Positions 15,966 to 24,106 of a stretch of 42,886 bases of DNA are shown in pieces. Source of the stretch: Thioclava sp. SK-1 (lineage in GTDB: Bacteria; Pseudomonadota; Alphaproteobacteria; Rhodobacterales; Rhodobacteraceae); NCBI RefSeq assembly GCF_001705665.1, contig NZ_MDHA01000038.1, positions 1-42,886 of the forward strand. The letters run 5' to 3'. The translations under genes were made by a program, and so were the position numbers. The notes beneath the pieces were generated by a model, which saw only the letters and a list, made by a program, of their open reading frames with translations, searched no databases and was not told the DNA's origin. Position 1 is the stretch's first letter. Every line of letters starts with the position of its first letter.

Positions 15966-17084
15966 ATGTCGCACCTCTTCTCGCCATACGACCTCGCGGG
16001 GCTGCCCCTGCCGAACCGCACCGTCATGGCCCCGATGACCCGGTCCCGCGCCCCGACCGGCGCCCCTGACTCGCAGACCGCGCTCTACTACGCTCAACGC
16101 GCCAGCGCCGGGCTGCTGATCACCGAGGGCGCGCCGATCAGTCAGGAAGGCAACGGCTATCTCTATACCCCCGGCATCTACACCGACGATCACGAGGCCG
16201 CATGGGCCAAGGTCACCAAGGCGGTGCATGATCGCGGCGGGCGCATCTTTGTCCAGCTGTGGCATGTGGGCCGCGTCTCGCACACGTCCCTGCAACCGGG
16301 TGGTGCCGCGCCGGTTTCGGCCAGCGCACAGCGCGGCGAGGGCGCGTTCTCCTTCGCCATCGGGCCGGATGGCCAGCCGGGGCAGCAGCCTGCCTCGACG
16401 CCCCGCGCGCTGGAAACCGAGGAAGTCGCCCGCGTCACCGCAGACTTCGTCGCGGCGGCGCAGCGCGCCATCCGTGCGGGCTTTGACGGGGTCGAGATCC
16501 ACGGCGCCAACAGCTACCTCTTCGAGCAGTTCCTGAACGCCAATTCCAACCAGCGCACAGACCGCTACGGAGGCAGCATCGAAAACCGGATGCGCTTCCT
16601 GCTGGAAACGATTGATGCCGTCGCAGCCGAGATCGGCATGAACCGCGTGGGCGTGCGTATTTCGCCCTTTGGTCGCCTGTCGGGCATGCAAGGCTACGAG
16701 GGCGAGGCCGACACTTGGCTGGCCCTGGCCGAGGCGCTGGAGGCACGCCAGCCCGCCTATGTCCACCTCAGCGACCAGCTGACCATGGGTGGCGAGGCGA
16801 TGCCCGCAGGCTTCCCATCGCAGTTCTGCAAGACCTTCACCGGCACGCTGATCGCTGCGGGCGGCTTGACCCAAGAGACAGGGGAACAGGCGCTGAAGGA
16901 CGGCGCGCTGGACCTCATCGCCTTCGGCAAGCCCTTCATCGCCAACCCCGACCTTGTCGAGCGGATGCAGAACGGCTGGCCGATCAACACGCCCTCGCGG
17001 GAGGCATTCTATGGCGGCAATGGCGCTGCCGGTTACACCGATTTCCCCACTTGGGACGAAGAGAAGGACAAGACCGATGACTGA
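15966..17084 (+). CDS. nemA: Old Yellow Enzyme-type alkene reductase (NemA-like)
   Basis: This 372-residue FMN-binding TIM-barrel reductase reduces activated C=C bonds (enones, maleimides, some nitro esters) with NADPH. Diagnostic motifs are all present: NRTVMAPMTRSRA near residue 18, LITEGAPISQEGNGY, QLWHVGRVSH near 99, the H179-G-A-N182 active-site pair in EIHGANSYLFEQFLNA, QRTDRYGGSIENR, and the C-terminal GKPFIANPDLVERM. ATG 15966 follows GAGGACTCACCC. The next gene, a SnoaL-like protein, starts inside its last three codons (eight-base overlap), so the two are co-translated. It is divergent from a LysR gene, the usual arrangement for NemA-type enzymes induced by electrophiles. The gene symbol is by family resemblance. 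Confidence 0.92.
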   Translation: MSHLFSPYDLAGLPLPNRTVMAPMTRSRAPTGAPDSQTALYYAQRASAGLLITEGAPISQEGNGYLYTPGIYTDDHEAAWAKVTKAVHDRGGRIFVQLWHVGRVSHTSLQPGGAAPVSASAQRGEGAFSFAIGPDGQPGQQPASTPRALETEEVARVTADFVAAAQRAIRAGFDGVEIHGANSYLFEQFLNANSNQRTDRYGGSIENRMRFLLETIDAVAAEIGMNRVGVRISPFGRLSGMQGYEGEADTWLALAEALEARQPAYVHLSDQLTMGGEAMPAGFPSQFCKTFTGTLIAAGGLTQETGEQALKDGALDLIAFGKPFIANPDLVERMQNGWPINTPSREAFYGGNGAAGYTDFPTWDEEKDKTDD

Positions 17085-17541
17085 CACCCGAGAGAGCCGC
17101 ATCACCGCGATGCTCGACCGCGAAGACATTCGCGCCCTGCGCCTGCACTACAGCGCGCTACTGGACGGCAACGCGGCTGACCGCATGGGCGAGGTGTTCA
17201 CCGAAGACGCCGAAGTGGTCGTGACCGTCGGTGCCATGAAGGGCCTCGACGAGATCAAGACCAGCCTGCGCGATGCCTACCAGAGCTTCGACACTCGCAA
17301 GGCCGAGCATTTCCCGTTCGTCCACGCCATTGCCAACCACGAGATCACCCTGACCGGCCCGGACACGGCCACCGGCAGCTGCTACCTGCTCGATTTCGTG
17401 ACCGACCGTCCGGGTGCGCAGCATCCCTTCCTGCTGTTGGGGCGGTACGTGGACGACTATGTGCGCGTGGATGGCGAATGGCGCATCAGCCGGTCCGAGC
17501 TGGACGTGCTCTGGCCGAACGACGACGCGGCAGAGGCCTGA
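17077..17541 (+). CDS. SnoaL-like protein coupled to OYE gene
   Basis: This is a single-domain SnoaL/NTF2-like protein of 154 residues: a leading helix DREDIRALRLHYSALLDGN, then VFTEDAEVVVTVGAMKGLDE, a lid segment with HFPFVHAIANHEIT, and the strand pair YVDDYVRVDGEWRISRSELD. This order (helix, V-F-x-x-D-A, H-x-x-x-N, W-R-I-x) is the standard signature of SnoaL_4 proteins. ATG 17077 overlaps the stop of the reductase gene in the arrangement ATGACTGA, so expression is coupled. It could act on the same substrate as the reductase, for example by dehydration or isomerisation, but no biochemical role can be read from sequence. Confidence 0.82.
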   Translation: MTDTRESRITAMLDREDIRALRLHYSALLDGNAADRMGEVFTEDAEVVVTVGAMKGLDEIKTSLRDAYQSFDTRKAEHFPFVHAIANHEITLTGPDTATGSCYLLDFVTDRPGAQHPFLLLGRYVDDYVRVDGEWRISRSELDVLWPNDDAAEA

Positions 17542-17648
17542 AGCCACCGCCGGTTTCCGCCTGTTTCCCCCGGCCGCCCTTGGCGCAAGGCGCGGTCGGC
17601 GCGGGTATAAGCCCCGGGGGTGCCAGACCCTCTGTCCCCCTTGGTCGC

Positions 17649-17673
17649 GGGGGCCGGACTTGCACCGGCCCCC
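17649..17673 (+). terminator. GC-rich hairpin between SnoaL and MDR genes
   Basis: A 9-bp perfect stem, GGGGGCCGG (17649-17657) with CCGGCCCCC (17665-17673), has a 7-nt loop. There is no T-run after it, so it may slow or partly stop transcription, or stabilise the upstream message, without being a full terminator. It ends 35 bases before the next start codon. Confidence 0.45.
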
Positions 17674-17708
17674 CGCACATTCGCTGCTCAATTCAAGAGA
17701 GAAAGACA

Positions 17709-18728
17709 ATGCGTGCCATAGGTTACACCAAGGCGGGTCCGATCACGGCGGACGACGCCCTTGTCGACATCGACCTGCCCGAGCAGATCCCCGGCGAGCG
17801 GGACCTGCTGGTCGAGGTGAAGGCTGTGTCGGTCAATCCGGTCGACACCAAGGTCAGAGCCAGCGCCGCGCCCGAGACCGGGCAGCACAAGGTGCTGGGA
17901 TGGGACGCGGCCGGCATCGTGCGCGCGGTCGGCGCCGTCGTGACCGGCTACGCGCCCGGGGATGCCGTCTACTACGCGGGCTCCATCGCGCGGACCGGTA
18001 CCAACGCCCAGTTGCATTGCGTGGATGAACGTATCGTGGGACACAAGCCCCGGACGCTGGACTGGGCCGAGGCGGCTGCTTTGCCCCTGACCACGATCAC
18101 CGCCTGGGAGGCGCTCTTTGATCGGCTGGAGGTCACGCGCCCGGTGCCCGGCGGGGCACCTGCTGTGCTGATCGTCGGCGGCGCGGGCGGCGTAGGCTCG
18201 ATCGCGATCCAGTTGCTGCGCGCCTGCACCGAGCTGACTGTCATCGCCACGGCGTCGCGCTCCGAAACGGCGCAATGGACCCGCGACATGGGGGCGCATC
18301 ACGTCATCGACCACAGCCGTCCGATGGCGCCGCAGATCGCCGCGCTGGATCTAGGCGCGCCGTCCTTCGTCTTTTCCACCACCCATAGTGATCAGCACAT
18401 CCCAGACGTGGCCGAGCTGATCGCGCCCCAGGGCCGCTTTGCCCTGATCGACGAACACACGCCGCTGGACGTGCGGCCTTTCCAGGGCAAGGCCGTCTCG
18501 ATCCACTGGGAACTGATGTTCGCCCGCCCCCTGCACCAGACCCCGGACATGGGCGAGCAGAAGGTACTGCTGGACGAAGTTGCACGGCTGATCGACGCGG
18601 GCGCGGTGCGCACGACACTGACCGAGCGGCTGTCCCCAATGGATGCCAGGACACTGTCCAAGGCGCATGCTCAGGTCGAGAGCGGGACGATGCGTGGCAA
18701 GGTCGTCGTGGAGGGTTGGCCCGACTGA
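17709..18728 (+). CDS. Zinc-type alcohol dehydrogenase-like MDR protein
   Basis: This 339-residue medium-chain dehydrogenase/reductase belongs to the group often named zinc-binding alcohol dehydrogenase family protein (TIGR02817-like), although its zinc ligands are largely absent. The GroES-like domain shows VKAVSVNPVDTKVRA and VLGWDAAGIVRAVGAVV. The Rossmann domain starts at VLIVGGAGGVGSIAIQLL near residue 150, giving NADPH preference by family. The C-terminal HWELMFARPLHQTPDMGEQ segment is typical of the subgroup. ATG 17709 follows AAGAGAGAAAG. It lies in line with the OYE and SnoaL genes, 167 bases after the latter. It probably reduces unsaturated carbonyls or quinones and would complement the OYE enzyme. 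Confidence 0.88.
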   Translation: MRAIGYTKAGPITADDALVDIDLPEQIPGERDLLVEVKAVSVNPVDTKVRASAAPETGQHKVLGWDAAGIVRAVGAVVTGYAPGDAVYYAGSIARTGTNAQLHCVDERIVGHKPRTLDWAEAAALPLTTITAWEALFDRLEVTRPVPGGAPAVLIVGGAGGVGSIAIQLLRACTELTVIATASRSETAQWTRDMGAHHVIDHSRPMAPQIAALDLGAPSFVFSTTHSDQHIPDVAELIAPQGRFALIDEHTPLDVRPFQGKAVSIHWELMFARPLHQTPDMGEQKVLLDEVARLIDAGAVRTTLTERLSPMDARTLSKAHAQVESGTMRGKVVVEGWPD

Positions 18729-18735
18729 AGCCGAC

Positions 18736-18767
18736 GGCGGAGGGCCGGGCAGCGCCCGACCTCCGCC
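18736..18767 (+). terminator. Hairpin terminator after MDR gene
   Basis: GGCGGAGG (18736-18743) pairs with CCTCCGCC (18760-18767), and the inner CGGGC (18746-18750) with GCCCG (18754-18758), giving a 13-pair stem around a small bulge. It begins eight bases after the stop codon and is followed by TTG. It probably ends the OYE operon. Confidence 0.65.
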
Positions 18768-19476
18768 TTGATCGCGGGCGCTGGATATTCTGCCGTAAGG
18801 TAAGCACGGGCGCTTTCCCCGTATGGCCTGAGGAACGGGTGCCGTCCGCTTCGGGCGGCGTCGGCTCTAACAAGACGCTCGACGCGAGTTCTGGTGGCGC
18901 AGGCTACGGCGCGCTCCATTAGCCGGTGCATCGGGGCCGCGTGACATGATGCCACGACGGGTCGAATGTCTGGCCGTAAGAGTTGCCGTAGGCCAAGCTC
19001 TGTCCAGAAAGAGGTGACGTCTTCTGCTCCCTTTGAACACCATTGCCGCTCCAGTATGGCTCGCTGACGTGGAAGACCTATGACGTGGAGGGCTGATACC
19101 GGTCATAGAATGAGAATGTTTTAGGGGGCCAGGTCCACTTCATGCGCATTGCTGACGCTCAACCTGTGGTGGGCTGCGGTCGCAGCGAACGGCAGGAAGG
19201 TCCGGATTGCGTTGAAAAACTCCCTCACCGAGCAGTCACAGGGCTCCGACGAGAATTTCGTTCTGGTGGAGGTCAGATCTTCCGTAACCGGTGTTCAACG
19301 CCGTCCATTCGGCGACTGTCATGATCGCTGGCATCGAGACTGCTCCCAAAACCCTCAAAGGGCATATGCCGTCAAATTGACTCCATACACTTCAGATCTT
19401 TGCGATACAGCCAGTGATTTCCATTCGCTGATATGTGTGAGAAGATCGAGTGAGAGGCCACAAGCTGCAGAGTGCG
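18768..19476. other. Long intergenic region, no credible gene
   Basis: I find no reading frame here with sensible composition, no ribosome-binding site with a following gene, and no RNA gene. It contains a piece of the intergenic repeat and an apparent IS end at 19141-19222. The rest looks like decayed sequence, perhaps debris of insertions, separating the flavin-enzyme cluster from the polyol locus. Confidence 0.5.
19141..19222. repeat. Repeat fragment with IS1182-like end
   Basis: ACGGCAGGAAGGTCCG (19189-19204) followed by GATTGCGTTGAAAAACTC (19205-19222) closely parallels ACGGCAGGAACGTCCG / GATAGTGTTGAAAACGTC at 39222-39255, where the second half is the genuine end of an IS1182 element. 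No transposase or second end is visible here, so this looks like the scar of a lost element in another copy of the same repeat. CGCATTGCTGAC (19145-19156) also recurs at 40753-40764. Confidence 0.5.
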
Positions 19477-20469
19477 TTACGACATGACCGCCTGTATCTT
19501 CAGGCTCGCCTTAGGCGGATGTGTCCCGAGAAACTCGGCCATTTCCTCGAGTGCGACCTGATGCGAGACCAGTCCTTCGATCTTTGGTCCATAGGCTGTA
19601 ATCGCGGCAAGGGCCTGCGGGATATTGCGATTGAGAGAATGCGTCCCCATCAGACGCAGTTGCCGCCGGAATACCTCGAACGGAGAGATCTCGATCCGTG
19701 CATCGGGCGGACAGACCCCGAAAAACAATGCAGCACCTGAATCGGCGAGATAGCCTGTCAAGCCTGACGCCACCTGAGTGACACCGGTGGCATCGGCGGC
19801 GATATCCATGTTGCCGCGTAGCGACTGCATCTGGGCGGAGCCAGCCTCGACCGAGGCAAATCCGAAGCTTTCGGCCAGAGCAAGCCGTTCGAGTGACAGA
19901 TCCGCCAGCGTGATCCGTTCCACGCCGCGCGTATGCAGCGCAATTGCCAGAAGAATACCGATCGGCCCTGCTCCAATGATCAGCGTTTCATCATGGGCGG
20001 CAGGGCGAAGCGCCTCGACCGCATTCAGGACGCATCCCATAGGTTCGGCCAAAGCGGCCTGCGTCCAGGGAAGCTCAGTTTTATGCAGGTTTTCGGCTCG
20101 AATGATCGCTTCCTCGGCGAAGCCGCCATCTTTCGATACGCCATAGGCCCCAAGGGCTACACAGAGATTTTCCCGACCGCGCAGGCAACTGCGGCAGGTG
20201 CCGCAGGACAAGTTAGGATCGATCACGACCCTATCTCCCGTGCTGAAACCCCGGACTTCGTTGCCGATCTCGATCACCTCGCCCGCAAACTCGTGCCCTG
20301 GCACGATCGGGAAGGCACCATTCCCATAACGGGCTGCGCGCACCTCATAATCGGTGTGGCACAAGCCAGCCACGCGCACCTTGACCCGGACCTCACGCGG
20401 TCCCACGGCACGCGAGGGCTGGTCGCGCAGGGCAACCTCTCCCTGCGCCGGAAAACAGATCGATTTCAT
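19477..20469 (-). CDS. Zinc-dependent polyol/alcohol dehydrogenase (MDR)
   Basis: This 330-residue enzyme oxidises a secondary alcohol with NAD(P)+. Catalytic zinc ligands are C37 (GLCHTDYE) and H59-E60 (PGHEFAGE). The structural zinc set is C89, C92, C95, C103 (CGTCRSCLRGRENLC). The cofactor domain shows IIGAGPIGIL near residue 163, and Asp in LADLSLERL suggests NAD preference. The pattern fits sorbitol/xylitol/threonine dehydrogenase-type enzymes (L-iditol or D-arabinitol dehydrogenase). It is the last gene of the polyol operon, but a T-tailed hairpin (20486-20510) separates it from the SDR gene, so it may be expressed at a lower level. It may oxidise a second polyol imported by the same transporter. 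Confidence 0.88.
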   Translation of the reverse strand: MKSICFPAQGEVALRDQPSRAVGPREVRVKVRVAGLCHTDYEVRAARYGNGAFPIVPGHEFAGEVIEIGNEVRGFSTGDRVVIDPNLSCGTCRSCLRGRENLCVALGAYGVSKDGGFAEEAIIRAENLHKTELPWTQAALAEPMGCVLNAVEALRPAAHDETLIIGAGPIGILLAIALHTRGVERITLADLSLERLALAESFGFASVEAGSAQMQSLRGNMDIAADATGVTQVASGLTGYLADSGAALFFGVCPPDARIEISPFEVFRRQLRLMGTHSLNRNIPQALAAITAYGPKIEGLVSHQVALEEMAEFLGTHPPKASLKIQAVMS

Positions 20470-20485
20470 TTCTCCCCTCCCCTTA

Positions 20486-20510
20486 AAAATGGGGGGCGTT
20501 TCTGCCCCCC
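20486..20510 (-). terminator. Intrinsic terminator inside the polyol operon
   Basis: On the minus strand GGGGGGC (20510-20504) pairs with GCCCCCC (20497-20491) over a 6-nt loop and is followed by ATTTTT (20490-20485). This is a classic intrinsic terminator just after the SDR stop (20516) and before the zinc dehydrogenase start (20469). It would cut or reduce expression of the last gene. Confidence 0.75.
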
Positions 20511-20515
20511 AAACC

Positions 20516-21289
20516 TTAGCTCATCCACTGACCGCCATCGACGTTATAGGTCTGCGAAACAATGTAATCGCTGTCGGAAGAGGCCAAGAAGACCGCCATG
20601 CCGGTCAAATCCTCAGGGACTGCAAACCGTCCGGCAGGCACGCCCGCTGCGACTTCTGCTTTTTTCTGACCCGGTGCTTTGCCTTCGAGTTTTGCGAACA
20701 TCGCATCGACATGTTTCCAATGCTCACCGTCGACCACGCCCGGGGCAATGGCATTGACGTTGATGCCATGCTTGATCAGGTTCAGCCCTGCGGATTGCGT
20801 CATCGAGATAACCGCCGCCTTGGTCGAGCAATAGACCAGAACAAGAGACTCCCCACGGCGCCCTGCCTGAGAAGCCATGTTGATGATTTTGCCGCCATGG
20901 CCCTGCGCGATCATCTGCTTTGCCGCAGCTTGCATAGTGAACAGCGTGCCTGCGACGTTGACTGCATAGAGGCGGTCATAGCTGTCACGGGTGATATCGA
21001 CCGTTTCCGCGGCATCAAAGAGGGCCGCGTTGTTGATCAGGATGTCGAGCTTTCCGGTCTGTGCGACGACGGACGCAATCGTGGCATCGATGCTGTCCTG
21101 ACGCGACACATCAAGCTGCACCGCATAGGCTCCCTCTCCCAACTCCGCCGCGGTGGCTTCGGCGGCCGCGAGGTCGATATCGGCAATCGCGACCCGAGCG
21201 CCTTCACGCAAGTAAGCTTCGGCAAAGCCGCGGCCAATGCCGCGTGCGGACCCTGTGATAAGGGCGGATTTTCCGTTGAGACGTGTCAT
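20516..21289 (-). CDS. smoS: Polyol 2-dehydrogenase, SDR family (SmoS/GatDH-like)
   Basis: This 257-residue short-chain dehydrogenase is very similar, as I remember it, to Rhodobacter sphaeroides SmoS/galactitol dehydrogenase, which oxidises sorbitol to fructose and galactitol to tagatose with NAD+. Cofactor motif TGSARGIG lies at residues 12-19; catalytic S140 in [13 protein letters not shown]153 and K157 in VYCSTKAAV. The family phrases [31 protein letters not shown] and the C-terminal [10 protein letters not shown] are all present. Its start overlaps the end of the ATPase gene by four bases (ATGA), showing a single transport/oxidation operon. With a tagatose-type kinase and GatZ gene across the regulator, galactitol or a related hexitol is the likely substrate. 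Confidence 0.92.
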   Translation of the reverse strand: MTRLNGKSALITGSARGIGRGFAEAYLREGARVAIADIDLAAAEATAAELGEGAYAVQLDVSRQDSIDATIASVVAQTGKLDILINNAALFDAAETVDITRDSYDRLYAVNVAGTLFTMQAAAKQMIAQGHGGKIINMASQAGRRGESLVLVYCSTKAAVISMTQSAGLNLIKHGINVNAIAPGVVDGEHWKHVDAMFAKLEGKAPGQKKAEVAAGVPAGRFAVPEDLTGMAVFLASSDSDYIVSQTYNVDGGQWMS

Positions 21290-22287
21290 TGCTTCAGTCC
21301 TTCATTATTGAAGCGGTGGATCTTGTCGGCCTGCGGCGTCAGGAAGACGGTGTCTCCGTGGCGCAGCGCCACTTCACCGCTTGCACGGACGGTGATCGTC
21401 TCGGCAAGGCCGGTGTCGTGAACGTGGAAATAGGTATCGGAACCCAGATGCTCGGCGACGCCGATCCGGCCCTGCCATTGACCTTGTGTCGCTGACACAT
21501 CGATATGTTCGGGACGGATCCCCATCGTGTGGGCGTTATGGTGTGCAGCTTCCGGCCCTTCGATGAAGTTCATCCGGGGTGAGCCGATAAAGCCTGCCAC
21601 AAAAAGATTGCGGGGGTTTTCATATAGCTCAAGCGGTGCGCCGACCTGCTCGATCCGGCCTGCGCGAAGCACCACAATCTTGTCGGCCATCGTCATCGCT
21701 TCGACCTGATCATGGGTGACATAGATCATCGTTGTCGCAAGACGTTTGTGCAGCTCGGAGATCTCCAGCCGCATGCCGACGCGCAGCGCGGCATCAAGGT
21801 TCGACAGCGGCTCGTCGAACAGAAACGCCGCAGGCTCGCGCACAATCGCGCGTCCGATGGCGACCCGCTGACGCTGACCGCCCGATAGCTGACCCGGTTT
21901 GCGGTCCAGATAATCCGTCAGATTGAGCGCGGAGGCCGCGGCCGCGATACGCCGCTCCTGCTCCTCGGCGGACACTCCGGCCATTTTCATCGGGAAGGCG
22001 ATGTTTTTCCGCACACTCATATGCGGATAAAGCGCGTAGCTCTGGAACACCATCGCAAGGCCGCGTTTGGCCGGGGGCAGCTCGGCCGAAGGACGCCCAT
22101 CGATCTCGATCTCGCCCGACGAGACATCCTCCAGCCCCGCGATCAACCGCAGCAGAGTGGATTTACCGCATCCGGACGGGCCGACAAATACTACGAACTC
22201 GCCATCATTGATCTGCAGGTCGAGCGGGGGAATGACCTCCACATCGCCAAAGGCTTTACGAACTTTATTCAGGGAAATATGTCCCAT
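21286..22287 (-). CDS. smoK: Polyol ABC transporter ATP-binding protein
   Basis: This 333-residue ATPase of the MalK/UgpC/SmoK type powers uptake by the two permeases encoded just upstream. Walker A is G36-P-S-G-C-G-K-S-T44. The signature [14 protein letters not shown] lies near 134, Walker [13 protein letters not shown] near 153, and the switch histidine in [14 protein letters not shown] near 190. The C-terminal 110 residues form the TOBE/regulatory OB-fold domain ([11 protein letters not shown]), typical of sugar importers. It shares a four-base overlap with the SDR gene and follows the permease gene by ten bases. The Smo name is by gene order (binding protein, two permeases, ATPase, SDR), which matches the sorbitol/mannitol operon of Rhodobacter. 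Confidence 0.93.
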   Translation of the reverse strand: MGHISLNKVRKAFGDVEVIPPLDLQINDGEFVVFVGPSGCGKSTLLRLIAGLEDVSSGEIEIDGRPSAELPPAKRGLAMVFQSYALYPHMSVRKNIAFPMKMAGVSAEEQERRIAAAASALNLTDYLDRKPGQLSGGQRQRVAIGRAIVREPAAFLFDEPLSNLDAALRVGMRLEISELHKRLATTMIYVTHDQVEAMTMADKIVVLRAGRIEQVGAPLELYENPRNLFVAGFIGSPRMNFIEGPEAAHHNAHTMGIRPEHIDVSATQGQWQGRIGVAEHLGSDTYFHVHDTGLAETITVRASGEVALRHGDTVFLTPQADKIHRFNNEGLKQ

Positions 22288-22297
22288 GGAACTCTCC

Positions 22298-23128
22298 TTA
22301 CTTAACCGCGCCGAAGGTCAGCCCGCGCACGAGCTGTTTCTGGCTGAACCAGCCCATTATGAGAATGGGGGCAATTGCCATTGTCGAGGCGGCCGACAGT
22401 TTGGCGTAGAACAACCCTTCGGGCGACGAATAGCTTGCGATAAAGGCCGTCAGAGGCGCGGCCTTGGCCGCTGTCAGATTGAGGGTCCAGAACGCCTCGT
22501 TCCACGCAAGGATGATATTGAGCAGCACAGTCGACGCCATTCCCGGAACGGCCATCGGTAAAAGCACATGCACGACTTCCTCACGCAAGTTGGCCCCGTC
22601 CATTCGCGCCGCCTCCAGAATCTCGCCCGGGATCTCGCGGAAATAGGTGTAGAGCATCCAGATGATGATCGGCAGGTTGATCAGCGTCAGCACGATGACG
22701 AGCCCCGTGCGCGTGTCCAGCAGACCCAGTTGGCGGAACAGAAGATAGATCGGCACGAGAACGCCTACCGATGGCAGCATTTTGGTCGACAGCATCCACA
22801 TCAGGATATCTTTGGTTCGACGGCCAGGGACAAAGGCCATGGCCCATGCTGCGGGGACGGCAATCACCAGACCAAGCAACGTCGATCCCACCGAGATCAC
22901 AACCGAATTCCAGAAGTGTAGCAGATAATCCGATCGTTGATTGACGGCGGTGTAGTTCTCTAACGTCCAGTCGAAGGCAAACCAGACGGGCGGGTCGGCA
23001 ATCGCTTGTGCTTCGGTTTTGAACGAAGTCAGCACAGTCCAGAAAATGGGGAAGAAGATCAACGCACCGACAATGGCGGCAATTGCAGTATTGAGCGCTT
23101 TGCGCTGCGGTGTAACGGCCCGAGCCAT
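22298..23128 (-). CDS. smoG: Polyol ABC transporter permease (MalG type)
   Basis: This 276-residue inner-membrane protein has six predicted helices, the first at residues 15-35 ([20 protein letters not shown]). The EAA loop that docks on the ATPase is [20 protein letters not shown], near residue 190. The MalG-type final segment [14 protein letters not shown] is intact, and the extended periplasmic loop after helix 1 carries [11 protein letters not shown]. It forms the translocation pore with the partner permease encoded 33 bases upstream. Length and motif positions are normal for carbohydrate importers of the CUT1 class. Confidence 0.92.
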   Translation of the reverse strand: MARAVTPQRKALNTAIAAIVGALIFFPIFWTVLTSFKTEAQAIADPPVWFAFDWTLENYTAVNQRSDYLLHFWNSVVISVGSTLLGLVIAVPAAWAMAFVPGRRTKDILMWMLSTKMLPSVGVLVPIYLLFRQLGLLDTRTGLVIVLTLINLPIIIWMLYTYFREIPGEILEAARMDGANLREEVVHVLLPMAVPGMASTVLLNIILAWNEAFWTLNLTAAKAAPLTAFIASYSSPEGLFYAKLSAASTMAIAPILIMGWFSQKQLVRGLTFGAVK

Positions 23129-23161
23129 CAGCAGTCCTTTCGCGGATTTGCGGGTGTGAGA

Positions 23162-24034
23162 TCAGGCATCGAGATTTTTCCCGATGGCGCGCATGAGGAA
23201 AATAGCGACGATATTGGCAAGGATGATCGCGACCACACCGCCCGCGGACCCCACGCCCACATCAAAGCGCAGAAGGCTTTCGGCATAGATCAGATAGGTC
23301 AGGTTGGTCGAGGCATTGCCCGGCCCGCCATTTGTCGTCACGAGGATTTCGGCAAAGACGGAGAGAAGAAAAATCGTCTCGATCAGGATAACGACAGTGG
23401 CCGCACGCCCCAGATGGGGGATGGTGATATAGCGGAAACGCGACAGGGCGCCCGCCCCGTCCATCTCGGCCGCTTCGATCTGCTCGCTATCGAGAGACTG
23501 CATGGCCGTCAGCAGGATCAGCGTGGCAAAAGGAAGCCACTGCCAGCTTACGATCCCGATGATCGACAGCAGTGGTGCTTGGGCCAGAAAGTCAAAGGGC
23601 GCAAGACCCAAAGCCTTGAACAGGTGTGCAAATAGCCCGTTGACCGGATTCATGAACATGTTCTTCCAGACCAGTGCAGAGACGGTCGGCATGACAAAAA
23701 ACGGAGCAATCACCAGAATGCGCCAGATCCCTGACGCCCACATCGGCTGATCCAGCAGAAGCGCTAGAAGGGTGCCGCCTACAATGGTGACAACCAGAAC
23801 CCCCACCACCAGGACAAGCGTATTGATCAATGCCGTCGTAAACGCCGGATCAGTCAGGAAATACTGATAATTCTCGATACCCGCAAAGGGGGTATCTCCC
23901 GGCATCAGCAGATTATAGCGCAGGACGGAGAAATATAGCGTCATACACAGTGGGATCAGCATCCAGCCCAGAAGCAGGATAACTGAGGGTGAGATCATGA
24001 GGCGCGCCGCGGCGCGTGCGTGTGTGGTCGCCAT
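23162..24034 (-). CDS. smoF: Polyol ABC transporter permease (MalF type)
   Basis: This 290-residue permease has six predicted helices. The first is LMISPSVILLLGWMLIPLCM near residue 15; the EAA loop EAAEMDGAGALSRFRYITIP lies near 205, followed by VVILIETIFLLSVFAEILVT. The start is ATG 24034 (MATTHARAAA) with AAGAGAA upstream; an ATG at 24082 would overlap the leader between genes. The protein is the second subunit of the CUT1-class pore. The 72 bases between it and the binding-protein gene show no strong hairpin. Confidence 0.92.
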   Translation of the reverse strand: MATTHARAAARLMISPSVILLLGWMLIPLCMTLYFSVLRYNLLMPGDTPFAGIENYQYFLTDPAFTTALINTLVLVVGVLVVTIVGGTLLALLLDQPMWASGIWRILVIAPFFVMPTVSALVWKNMFMNPVNGLFAHLFKALGLAPFDFLAQAPLLSIIGIVSWQWLPFATLILLTAMQSLDSEQIEAAEMDGAGALSRFRYITIPHLGRAATVVILIETIFLLSVFAEILVTTNGGPGNASTNLTYLIYAESLLRFDVGVGSAGGVVAIILANIVAIFLMRAIGKNLDA

Positions 24035-24106
24035 TGTGTTCTCTTTATAGGGAAAAGAAGAGTGGGGTGGCCTAAGGCGCACCCCACCTGTCCGCGGGAG
24101 GGCGGA

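Noticed and set aside
15960-17129. Minus-strand open frame of 389 codons
   Set aside because: Antisense to the Old Yellow Enzyme gene, which has all diagnostic motifs; no recognisable protein features.
17649-17673. Full intrinsic terminator between SnoaL and MDR genes
   Set aside because: The stem is strong but no T-run follows. I list it as a hairpin with low confidence and keep the possibility of read-through into the MDR gene.
18867-19106. Minus-strand frame with a phrase resembling GSRRRHLFLDRAW
   Set aside because: Low complexity, no start signal, and neighbouring frames look equally random; probably decayed sequence.
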